From the NCBI GenBank assembly GCA_902782245.1, contig CACZMI010000001.1, positions 62,001-126,000 on the forward strand: a DNA stretch of 64,000 nt. The letters are read 5' to 3'. Below the pieces are notes generated by a model. The model did not search any database. It worked only from the letters and a program-made list of their open reading frames with translations, and was not told the DNA's origin. The position numbers and the translations under genes are program-made. This stretch comes from an uncultured Bacteroidales bacterium. GTDB lineage: Bacteria > Bacteroidota > Bacteroidia > Bacteroidales > Bacteroidaceae. Of the stretch, positions 52,298 through 60,220 are shown in pieces (position 1 is the stretch's first letter; every line of letters begins with the position of its first letter).

Positions 52298-54298
52298 TTA
52301 CCACCATTCTATATTCAAATCCTCTCTTATTATGAATGGACGTTCATTTTTACCACGAGTATAGTTACGCAACCACAACAATGTATTCTGCGGCAACTCA
52401 AAATAATGCAGAGCATTGCCATCGGCCAGCTTATATCCTAATGATGTCCATTCACTTCCATCAAAATAGAACAGTTCATATTCATTACCCGGACATACAT
52501 CATTGTCATCACTGCGAGGTGAAACACTCACGTACGAAACAATAATTGGTTTTCCCATGTCCATTCCAACCCAATTTCCATCAGGTTGATTTATCTCGAA
52601 ATTTGAAAGAAGATTACCATCATACGCACGATCTATTGCATCTTGGCCGGCCTCGGGGTTGGCTATACCGCGACCTGCTATCCTGTTTCCCTGTTCATCA
52701 TGAAACGACACTTCAGATATGCTACCCCAAGAACCATCCGGACTCATATATCGCCAATACCGATATGGACGAGATACATTCACTTTAATGAGATATGGAG
52801 TATTAGTATAATCTATCGTATAGAGAGTTACAGCATTCCTAAAATCAGGATAGTCACAACATTGAATTTTTCCACCCAACATACGACGACGCATATCCAC
52901 TACATTGTATGACTCATAATATTTGCGCCTTATGTCCATACTGGCAAGTCTTTTATCTTGCTTATTGTAATCCACAAATGAAATATTACCCTTCTTATCT
53001 AATATGAAAGGACTACTTATGGGGATCAGCCTATCCCCATCAAATCCAAGTATTATGTATAGCATGTTGCGTCCCATATTTTTAAAGCAAACTTTACCTC
53101 TTTTAAGTTTACCATAATCTAATACTCGCCACTGAGGCCCCCCGCCATTGGCAACCATAGCAATATGGACATATTTTCTATCTGAAAGACCTCTTATTAT
53201 CTCTTTATCTATCTCTATTTCAAAATCAGATGTCAGATTGTATTTGGAAGTTACATCTTTACTACACAAATCAAAATTATACACATATTTGGCCGTATTA
53301 CGATATTTGACTAAATCTCGGTTTATTGTGTAAGTACTGCGCCACACTTTGGGAATTCTCTCATACGGATAGAACTGCATTCCAGCCGGCATTATTAGAG
53401 AATTTATAGTTACCTGATCACGCCCCCTGTCATCCCTAAAAACATACCAACTATGTCCATCACTGTTACGCCCCCAACATGGAACCTGATCAATTGCTGC
53501 AGGGAAGCCCAAACTGCGAAACACAGCTATTCCCATAGTCACATAATCCATGCAACTTCCGTACGTCATGCGCACCCATGTAGGCCCACTGCGCATCGGT
53601 ATACTTCCACGATCTTCCCATATTACGCGGTGTCCGATGGCAGACTGCTTGTTGTGTATCTCATTACGGACTATCTCAATTGCTCCGTATATAGTATTAC
53701 GCTGGTCGTCAGGATCTGTCACGGTACTGATACTATCGCTATAAAACTTTGATAATATATCGCGCCAATTATCCAAGCTTTGCAATTCTGTTACTTTATA
53801 TGGTAGTATCCAGTCGCGAAACTCTTCATAACTCAGGTGCTTGGCCCATGGCTGAGTCTTCCACTGCTTGAAAGCATGGTCTATGCTGTATATCAGATAA
53901 TCTGCTGTCATTACCTGAGCATCTGAGATGATATCTCTTGTTATCCCAGCATACTGTGAATCACTTATCTGGCGCAAAGTATCACGCTGCCAGTCAGGAC
54001 TAGGACCGGTTCCAAGTATCTCCAAAGCCTGGCTGTAGTATCTGTTGATTGCAGCAGTATCACGATATGAATAGTGTGCCGGCATATTGGCAATCAGATA
54101 CTTTGCGGCCATTAGTTTCTCGGGATCTTTGTCAACTGTACGGTAGTGCTTGAGCACAGCCTTAAGTTCTGTCTTGTTCTTGCCCGCAGCTTTCAGGGCG
54201 TAGTAAAGATACAGGTCATCTTTACTACAGCCACTGAATGCTACAAGTACAAGTGTTGCAAACAAGGCATAAATGGACTTTTTCAATAGGGTATTCAT
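52298..54298 (-). CDS. Transglutaminase-like lipoprotein with C-terminal discoidin-like domain
   Basis: 666 residues from the ATG at 54298, confirmed by a 4-base ATGA overlap with the upstream paralogue. Lipobox FSGC gives Cys24. After a helical N-region (40-200) comes the papain-like core: TYGSCMDYVTMGIAVFRSLG (Cys249), SDGHSWYVFRDD (His282) and Asp294, an apparently complete triad. A middle beta domain (about 330-500) precedes a C-terminal F5/8-type region (WVGMDMGKPIIVSYVSVSPRSDDNDVCPG). Bacterial members can act as proteases or cross-linking enzymes. An extracytoplasmic protease or amidase with a carbohydrate-binding tail is the most likely reading. Confidence 0.85.
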   Translation of the reverse strand: MNTLLKKSIYALFATLVLVAFSGCSKDDLYLYYALKAAGKNKTELKAVLKHYRTVDKDPEKLMAAKYLIANMPAHYSYRDTAAINRYYSQALEILGTGPSPDWQRDTLRQISDSQYAGITRDIISDAQVMTADYLIYSIDHAFKQWKTQPWAKHLSYEEFRDWILPYKVTELQSLDNWRDILSKFYSDSISTVTDPDDQRNTIYGAIEIVRNEIHNKQSAIGHRVIWEDRGSIPMRSGPTWVRMTYGSCMDYVTMGIAVFRSLGFPAAIDQVPCWGRNSDGHSWYVFRDDRGRDQVTINSLIMPAGMQFYPYERIPKVWRSTYTINRDLVKYRNTAKYVYNFDLCSKDVTSKYNLTSDFEIEIDKEIIRGLSDRKYVHIAMVANGGGPQWRVLDYGKLKRGKVCFKNMGRNMLYIILGFDGDRLIPISSPFILDKKGNISFVDYNKQDKRLASMDIRRKYYESYNVVDMRRRMLGGKIQCCDYPDFRNAVTLYTIDYTNTPYLIKVNVSRPYRYWRYMSPDGSWGSISEVSFHDEQGNRIAGRGIANPEAGQDAIDRAYDGNLLSNFEINQPDGNWVGMDMGKPIIVSYVSVSPRSDDNDVCPGNEYELFYFDGSEWTSLGYKLADGNALHYFELPQNTLLWLRNYTRGKNERPFIIREDLNIEWW

Positions 54299-55644
54299 AT
54301 AGAATTGTTTTTCCATTTATCTAATTTTTGGGAATTGAGCGTATCGGCGCTCACGTATTCAATACTCCTGTCTTTGTGCAGGATAAAAGGTTCACTGATA
54401 GGTATGAGGGTGTTGCCGTCGTATCCCTGGATCTGGTACAGGACCTCGCGACCCATATCGTGGAATGTTGCTTTACCGTGTTTTAATACACCAAAATCAA
54501 CAATCTGCCAGGGCTTTTCTTCATTGCGTATGGCCGATGCTATGTAAACATACTTGTCCTTAACTTGCTTTAGCATTTCTTTGTCAATAGGGATAGCCAA
54601 ATCACTGGTAAGGAAATACTTCGCGGTCACATCTTTCTTGCCAAGCTCAAAGGGATACTGATACTTGGCTTTCTGGCGGTACTCCCAGCGTTGGGGATTT
54701 ATGGCGTAAGTATTGCGGTACACCTTGGGGCCACGCTCGTAGGGGAAGAAACTTCCTCCTATCATGGTTGAGAAATCCCACTCTGATGTCAGTTCTTCAC
54801 CACGGTCCGAGTATATTACATACCAGCTGGTAGCTGCGGTTCCACGGCTTCCTACCGGTGTCTCGTCCAAGACTGCAGGAACACTTGCGCTACGCATAAC
54901 CAGTACTGCCGTCAAGGCATAATCCGGAATATCACCGTAAGTCTGGCATGCCTGCAGATGGGCACTCAGCAATGGTAATCCGGCACGGGTGTATAGACCG
55001 TAACGATGCAGACCATTGTAAGCGTCGTTACGCAACATATCAGCCGTTGCGATAGTGGTGTTGTATTCAACATCGTTCTTTATGGGGTGCTCCAGGCCTT
55101 TCCCGAAATGAGCAAGCAGCGTGTCGCGCCAGGCGTCCAACTCCTGCAGTTCTGTTGCCTTGTAGGGCAAGAGCCACTCCAGGTACTCATCAAAAGATAA
55201 CTGACTTGCCCAGTCGTTGTTAACCCACCCGTCGTATGAAGTGTCAATGTTTTTGATCAGGTAATCAGCTTTGATTATCTGAGCGTCTGGCACTGTGTGA
55301 CTGGGCAGGTCGCGATACTTCAGATCTGTTATGGATAGCAGGCTGTCACGCTGCTGCTCGGGAGAGAGAGACTTATTTGCAAGGATTTTTGCTGCATAAT
55401 CATAGTATTCATAGATTTCACTGCCTGCGTATGAATAATGGGCAGGCATGTTCTCTATCAGGAACTCTGCGGCGCGGAGTTTCTGCGGATTGTTGTCTAC
55501 GGTTCTGTAGTGGTTCAGCACGGCTTCCAACTCCGTTCGGTTGGAGCCGGCTGAATCCAATACATCAGCAACAGGAGAGTGTTTTGAACAGCCTATGGTA
55601 AGGACTGCCGTCAGCAAGAACGCTGACAATGCAAACTTTTTCAT
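54295..55644 (-). CDS. Transglutaminase-fold lipoprotein lacking catalytic Cys and His (pseudoenzyme)
   Basis: 449 residues from the ATG at 55644; lipobox TIGC, Cys19. It aligns along its whole length with the downstream paralogue (TELEAVLNHYRTVDNNPQKL; NMPAHYSY; YKATELQELDAWRD; TYAINPQRWEYR). Where the active copy has TYGSCMDY, this one reads TYGDIPDY (Ile239), and GHSWYV is ATSWYV (Thr272). The discoidin tail is also absent. It is intact and coupled by a 4-base overlap, so it is not a decaying gene. A regulatory or substrate-holding partner of the active enzyme is plausible. Confidence 0.85.
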   Translation of the reverse strand: MKKFALSAFLLTAVLTIGCSKHSPVADVLDSAGSNRTELEAVLNHYRTVDNNPQKLRAAEFLIENMPAHYSYAGSEIYEYYDYAAKILANKSLSPEQQRDSLLSITDLKYRDLPSHTVPDAQIIKADYLIKNIDTSYDGWVNNDWASQLSFDEYLEWLLPYKATELQELDAWRDTLLAHFGKGLEHPIKNDVEYNTTIATADMLRNDAYNGLHRYGLYTRAGLPLLSAHLQACQTYGDIPDYALTAVLVMRSASVPAVLDETPVGSRGTAATSWYVIYSDRGEELTSEWDFSTMIGGSFFPYERGPKVYRNTYAINPQRWEYRQKAKYQYPFELGKKDVTAKYFLTSDLAIPIDKEMLKQVKDKYVYIASAIRNEEKPWQIVDFGVLKHGKATFHDMGREVLYQIQGYDGNTLIPISEPFILHKDRSIEYVSADTLNSQKLDKWKNNSI

Positions 55645-55675
55645 CAATTATTTAGGAAAAGGAACTTTCTTTTTT

Positions 55676-55711
55676 GCCACGAGCATAGTGATTTATTCAC
55701 TACGCCGTGGC
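55676..55711. promoter_or_regulatory. Intercistronic hairpin between the DUF3244 and transglutaminase-fold genes
   Basis: Arms GCCACG-N4-TAGTGA and TCACTA-N3-CGTGGC form a stem with an internal loop and a short apical loop, 31 bases upstream of the ATG at 55644. It lacks a T run on the minus strand. It may stabilise or separate mRNA segments. Confidence 0.5.
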
Positions 55712-55743
55712 TTTTGGTCAATTAAAATATACCGGGGAATCTA

Positions 55744-56142
55744 TCAGTACAGGTAATATTCTCCAATATAACTCTGCCCATTGGATAACGTAAATGTCAG
55801 TATATAAGTTCCGGGGTCTTCTGACACATTAATAATAAGAGTATCATCCATAGCAGAATTTGTCCAGCTTTCATTGTCTTCAAGACGGGTTACCGTTGCA
55901 GTGATGAATGAAATGCCGCTTTCTGCTTCAATGCTCACCTCACCTTGATAATAATAGCATACAGGACCGTTTTCTACTGCAAAGCGGGCTCGGGCACGAG
56001 GACGGGGATTAATATCGGTATTAGGCTTGACAGGTATCAGTTCCGGATCAGGATCTCCATCTCCAGCAGCCATTAGGGAAGTTTGAAAACAAGGCAGTAA
56101 CGCCAAAAGGACTAACAAAAATTTCTTGACAAAATTTTTCAT
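55744..56142 (-). CDS. DUF3244-like small exported protein
   Basis: 132 residues. The signal peptide (1-26, ending SLMAA) is followed by an Asp/Pro linker and a basic RPRARARF stretch, then one Ig-like beta-sandwich (YYQGEVSIEAESGISFITATVTRLED ... GTYILTFTLSNGQSYIGEYYLY), the pattern of DUF3244. In Bacteroides such proteins often lie beside papain-fold enzymes and some were proposed to resemble propeptide-type inhibitors of C10 proteases. Here two transglutaminase-fold proteins follow, so an inhibitor or chaperone role is possible. It has a strong promoter. Confidence 0.78.
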   Translation of the reverse strand: MKNFVKKFLLVLLALLPCFQTSLMAAGDGDPDPELIPVKPNTDINPRPRARARFAVENGPVCYYYQGEVSIEAESGISFITATVTRLEDNESWTNSAMDDTLIINVSEDPGTYILTFTLSNGQSYIGEYYLY

Positions 56143-56210
56143 ACGACTAAAAAATTTAGTTATTAATTAGGTTATTGCTTGGGTTAACAATTTTGTTCTT
56201 GGGTTCGATG

Positions 56211-56242
56211 CAAAATTATGCCAACACTGCATCACAGCCAAA
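56211..56242 (-). promoter_or_regulatory. Promoter of the DUF3244-transglutaminase operon
   Basis: On the minus strand TTTG, 20 bases, then TAATTTTG, a full consensus, 69 bases before the DUF3244 ATG. The leader contains two AACCCAAG repeats 24 bases apart. Confidence 0.75.
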
Positions 56243-56374
56243 AAAAAAGGGTTGTTTAAGTCTGACAATCCCTATTGTTTTTCATTCATTATCAATGCGT
56301 TACAATTAACTGAACCGTTTTTTTTCTGACAGCCCATTTTTTATGGCAAAAACCCCACTTTTTTTTGTAGAGAT

Positions 56375-58072
56375 TTACCAGATATCGTTCAACTTGCTCC
56401 ATAACTCCTCGGAACAACGTCTAACTTTCTTCAATAATCTGGATTTGATCTGATAGATGTTTTGCGGCGACTCCTTTATTATGATGCTAACAGCCTTTGA
56501 TGACAGACCGGCAAAAGAGTATCTGAACAGTTCCAGTTCCTTATCGGTCAATCCAATGTTAGGATCTGACAGACGCTCCATAATTCCGTCATAAGACTCA
56601 TTAAGCAGTTTGTCCAGTTTCCGTACGCTATCAGGAGCCGTATAGTCCTTAATTAAACTGTTGATTGTTACATTAAGTTGCTGTTTTGTAACTTTATCCT
56701 GGCTTTCTGAATCAAAATACATAGAATACAGGCGGTTTGACAGGTCATGCCGCTCGCGGAATTGTATACGGACCTGATTCTTAAGGTCCTCTATCTTGCC
56801 CGATAACTCATCTACCACAGCCAGTGAATCATACAACTGTTCATTCATGCGTTTTTTCTTGTAGTGATAAGTTACCATTATTATCACGATGATTAACAGG
56901 AATATTACCACACAAAGTATCAAAGTTAGTCTGGCATGTCTGAACTTGAGTAATTCATTCTCCGCCATCATTTTGTACTGTTCATTCTGAACGGCAAGGA
57001 TTGGTTGGCTCAAAATTTTTCTTAAACTGGTATTCTGCAAAGAAGAATAATCTCCATAATACTTTAAAGCCTTTTCTACTCGTCCCTGACTACTTGCAAG
57101 CAAATAACTTGTAAAGAACAAGTAAATAGAATCATCTTCAGTTAATGCAATATTACTCGCTCTCTGCAGAAGTAATTCAGATTGGGCAAAATCCCCCACC
57201 TCCAAATAATACCTGGCCATTTTCTCTAAATACCCGAAACTGTCAGATGATTCATTTGCAATCACAGCATTCTTGTTGAGTAGGTTAGTAGCACTGTCAA
57301 CTTCATGCATGTAAACAAGGCTAGACAGTCTATTCAATAGGCATTGATTATGGAGCTTACTATCATTAATGGCTATAGCCCCTTTTTCTGCAATACGTAA
57401 GACAGAATCAGCACTATCAAAATCCATCATGTTAATTTTGGTCTTGCCTATATCTAGCAACGCATACAGTCTATGCTGTTCCTTCCCGGCGCGCTTAAAA
57501 CTCTCCTCAGAAATTATATAATAATCCTGTGCTCTATTAAAATCACATGCCATTTTAAACACATCACCTAACTGCGTATACAATAACCCCTTCCAATAAT
57601 CATTATCTACAAAAGATGACAATTGCTCTGCATTGGCAAAAGCAGCACCGGCATCAGAGTATTGATGCAACTCCATATATACACAACCCAAGTAATAATA
57701 AGACAGGAACCTGTAATCCATATTGTTGTCTATGGAATAATAACGGACAGCTGTCATAATGAGCGAATCACTTGTTACTACTTGATAATTCTTATACTCT
57801 GCAGCTGTATATAATAATGCATAGCGCGCATTGGTCTTCTTGCCTTGTATGGAATTGGCATCTATAAGACGCATAAGAGAATCTGCCGTTTGGGCATCAT
57901 CATCCATTATGATTTCTACCCTATCCATTACAGCATTAACTGCCTTACGGCCACGTATCTTACCATCATCTATACGGCTGCAACCGGTACCCATAAGCAT
58001 CGCAGCCAAAACAACTGCCAGATTGCAAAACAGACGGCACTTACGGAGTTGAAATAACCCTGAATTAAGCAT
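56375..58072 (-). CDS. TPR-transmembrane-HTH lipoprotein regulator (copy 1)
   Basis: 565 residues from the ATG at 58072; the frame reaches a TTG at 58111 but that codon lies inside the -7 box. Lipobox GTGC (Cys31). Residues about 60-355 hold TPR helix pairs (FLSYYYLGCVYMELHQYSDAGAAFANAE; GLLYTQLGDVFKMACDFNRAQDYY). A membrane helix at about 370-395 (LTLILCVVIFLLIIVIIMV) is followed by a coiled coil and a C-terminal LuxR-like HTH (GLTDKELELFRYSFAGLSSKAVSIII). This is a one-component membrane regulator: periplasmic TPR sensor, cytosolic DNA-binding end. It faces the transglutaminase operon (co-directional, 232 bases away) and probably controls a neighbour. Confidence 0.82.
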   Translation of the reverse strand: MLNSGLFQLRKCRLFCNLAVVLAAMLMGTGCSRIDDGKIRGRKAVNAVMDRVEIIMDDDAQTADSLMRLIDANSIQGKKTNARYALLYTAAEYKNYQVVTSDSLIMTAVRYYSIDNNMDYRFLSYYYLGCVYMELHQYSDAGAAFANAEQLSSFVDNDYWKGLLYTQLGDVFKMACDFNRAQDYYIISEESFKRAGKEQHRLYALLDIGKTKINMMDFDSADSVLRIAEKGAIAINDSKLHNQCLLNRLSSLVYMHEVDSATNLLNKNAVIANESSDSFGYLEKMARYYLEVGDFAQSELLLQRASNIALTEDDSIYLFFTSYLLASSQGRVEKALKYYGDYSSLQNTSLRKILSQPILAVQNEQYKMMAENELLKFRHARLTLILCVVIFLLIIVIIMVTYHYKKKRMNEQLYDSLAVVDELSGKIEDLKNQVRIQFRERHDLSNRLYSMYFDSESQDKVTKQQLNVTINSLIKDYTAPDSVRKLDKLLNESYDGIMERLSDPNIGLTDKELELFRYSFAGLSSKAVSIIIKESPQNIYQIKSRLLKKVRRCSEELWSKLNDIW

Positions 58073-58108
58073 GGAAAAAGACAATTTGTAATACCCTATT
58101 ATGTACTG

Positions 58109-58116
58109 CAAATATA
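58109..58116 (-). promoter_or_regulatory. -7 box of TPR-HTH regulator copy 1
   Basis: On the minus strand TATATTTG, exact consensus, 36 bases before the ATG at 58072. No -33 motif is evident. Confidence 0.5.
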
Positions 58117-58160
58117 ATAATATTTATGTTTTATTAATATCATGATGGCATTAAACCATA

Positions 58161-58193
58161 GAATAAAGAACCCCCGCGTCACCGCGGAGGTTC
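58161..58193 (-). terminator. Terminator-like hairpin after TPR-HTH regulator copy 2
   Basis: On the minus strand GAACCTCCGCG/CGCGGGGGTTC (11 bp, one G-U) with loop GTGA is followed by TTTATTC. It is strongly GC-rich against its AT-rich surroundings, but lies 267 bases past the stop codon. Confidence 0.6.
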
Positions 58194-58266
58194 CTCCTGC
58201 CAAATAAATGAAATTATTATAGATCCCGGGACCAGGAAAAATTGAAAGTCGCAATAGGTATCAGAC

Positions 58267-58370
58267 TTTGCAGCGCAAACAAGGATCTATTGAGTTGTGA
58301 CAAAGTTATGCACAATTATACTCAACGCTGCAAAAACGGAGTAATTATACAATGACAATGATCGTTGTAT
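58267..58370. other. Structured intergenic region, possible small RNA
   Basis: The 387-base gap between the two regulators has no credible gene. It contains nested inverted repeats TTGCAGCG / CGCTGCAA (58268-58275, 58326-58333) around TTGAGTTGTG / CACAATTATACTCAA, with a 14-base insertion on one side. A separate 9 bp hairpin ATACAATGA/TCGTTGTAT follows (58347-58370). Together with the terminator at 58161 this could be a long 3' UTR or an sRNA on the minus strand. No promoter was identified. Confidence 0.3.
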
Positions 58371-58459
58371 CCAACTGATTTACAATTAACTACAATACAA
58401 CTAGGTCGTCAGATTATGACAGCAATGTAATTTGTTGATTTACTGGATATTAAAAATTC

Positions 58460-60136
58460 TCACAAGCTTACCTTGCTGATATTCAGAATATTATGCAGCT
58501 CATTAAACAGGTCGGGATTCTGAATTTGTATCCTATCGAGTAAACGTTTCTTTCGCTGATTGACATTAAGGTGTGTTTCACCCAGCAAGGCTGCTATAGA
58601 TTTTGCAGAGAAACCAGTCAGTACATAACGGAGTATCAGCAAGTCTTTTTCCTTGATTTCAAGTCCGGATGATAAGACCTTGCTCATCATACCGTCAAAA
58701 GCCTGATCAAGCATTTCATCTATACGACCTATATTCTTTTGATTGGTAAAACTTTCCAGTTGACTACGGACAACACGATATATACGCTCGGCTTTCTTAT
58801 TGTCATCTATCTGTTCATAGTATCGGGTGTACAGATAATCCGAAGGATCAAACTGATTGCGCAGCAATTCCCTGACTCTTGTGTTTAGTGTACTTATTTT
58901 GTCCCGGTTTATTGATATTTGAGAGGTTAATTCGTTTATTGTAGATAAATATTCTCTTTTAAGATACTCTGCACGCTGCCTCCTGTTCCAGCTAATATAA
59001 GATACTATGAAAACTACTAATATCGTTATTGTTACTAATGCAACAAGTACAGTTATTTTATTACGTGCTTTAACAGCGTTTATCTCTGCTACAGTACGAT
59101 ATTGGTTATATTGAGCGCTCAAATAAGGGTGGCATAGAAGAGTCCTTAAGTTGTCATTCTGAAGTGATACGTATTCATTAATATATCTCAATGCATCCTT
59201 ATAATTACCCTGTTTTTCTGCAAACACAGAATAATTGTAGTACAGATAAATAGAATCATCCAATGATAAATCACACTGTCTTGCACGCTCCAAATACTTC
59301 TCAGAACTTGAAAAATCATTCAGCATATTAAAATAACTGACCATTTTTATCAGATTATAAAATGGTACTGAATTACTGTCTGCTATCAAACTATATCTGT
59401 TTACCAATGATATTGCACTATCTGCTTCATTCAAATAAACAAAGCACGACAATCTGTTGTACAAACAATCTACATGTAAAAGGCTGTCACCTATCAGTAG
59501 CGACAGTTTATCAACCTGACGTAAAACTGAATCCGCATCCCAAAAATCACCATTATTTAAATAGTTAAAACCATAGTCTCTCATCGCATACAACCTATGC
59601 CGTTCTTTGCCGGATTGCTCAAAACAGTATACGGATTTAGCATAATAATCCTTTGCTCTGTTATAATCACATGAAATTTTAAAAATATCACCCAATTGGG
59701 AATACAGCAATCCCTTCCAGTGATCATTCTCAATTTCATCAACCATTAGTTCCGCCTGGGCAAAAGCCACAGAGGCCTCAGTTATCCTACCCAGTTCCAG
59801 ATAAACGCAACCTAAATAGTAATATGAAAGGAAGGAATAATCAGCGTTGTCAGATATGGAATAATAATTGACCGCCTCCATAATGAGGGAGTCAGTTGTA
59901 AAAGTCCGGTAATTCTTATAATCAACCGCGGTTTGCAATAATGCGTATCGGGCGCGGAGTCTTTTACCGCTTACAGAGTTCGGATCTATCCTTCTGATCA
60001 GGGAATCCGCATAGGCAGCATCGGAATCCATTACGCTTTCCACGCTGTCCAAAAGAGAGTTGACCGCCTTGTGGTTACAACTAAAAACAAAAAACGTCAA
60101 TAACATGATTGACGCTAAACGCAAACTTAGAGTCAT
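58460..60136 (-). CDS. TPR-transmembrane-HTH lipoprotein regulator (copy 2)
   Basis: 558 residues from the ATG at 60136; the upstream TTG at 60169 is within the -7 box. Lipobox VFSC (Cys20). Same architecture as copy 1 and paralogous throughout (ADSLIRRIDPNSVSGKRLRARYALLQTA; FLSYYYLGCVYLELGRITEASVAF; WKGLLYSQLGDIFKISCDYNRAKDYY). A membrane helix lies near residue 370 (ITVLVALVTITILVVFIVSYI), and the C-terminal HTH reads EIKEKDLLILRYVLTGFSAKSIAALLG. The HTH recognition helices of the two copies differ, suggesting separate targets. Confidence 0.82.
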   Translation of the reverse strand: MTLSLRLASIMLLTFFVFSCNHKAVNSLLDSVESVMDSDAAYADSLIRRIDPNSVSGKRLRARYALLQTAVDYKNYRTFTTDSLIMEAVNYYSISDNADYSFLSYYYLGCVYLELGRITEASVAFAQAELMVDEIENDHWKGLLYSQLGDIFKISCDYNRAKDYYAKSVYCFEQSGKERHRLYAMRDYGFNYLNNGDFWDADSVLRQVDKLSLLIGDSLLHVDCLYNRLSCFVYLNEADSAISLVNRYSLIADSNSVPFYNLIKMVSYFNMLNDFSSSEKYLERARQCDLSLDDSIYLYYNYSVFAEKQGNYKDALRYINEYVSLQNDNLRTLLCHPYLSAQYNQYRTVAEINAVKARNKITVLVALVTITILVVFIVSYISWNRRQRAEYLKREYLSTINELTSQISINRDKISTLNTRVRELLRNQFDPSDYLYTRYYEQIDDNKKAERIYRVVRSQLESFTNQKNIGRIDEMLDQAFDGMMSKVLSSGLEIKEKDLLILRYVLTGFSAKSIAALLGETHLNVNQRKKRLLDRIQIQNPDLFNELHNILNISKVSL

Positions 60137-60166
60137 ATAATAATTAGGTATAGAACTATTGATGTG

Positions 60167-60174
60167 CAAATGTA
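60167..60174 (-). promoter_or_regulatory. -7 box of TPR-HTH regulator copy 2
   Basis: On the minus strand TACATTTG, exact consensus, 30 bases before the ATG at 60136 and only 2 bases from the terminator of the upstream gene. Confidence 0.55.
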
Positions 60175-60176
60175 CT

Positions 60177-60220
60177 AAAAAAATGACGCATTAGAAGCGA
60201 GCCTAATGCGTCATTTTTTT
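60177..60220. terminator. Bidirectional terminator overlapping a stop codon
   Basis: A perfect 18 bp inverted repeat (seven A, TGACGCATTAG, loop AAGCGAGC, then the complement ending in seven T). On the minus strand it ends the macroglobulin gene, whose TAA shares two bases with the stem. Confidence 0.9.
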
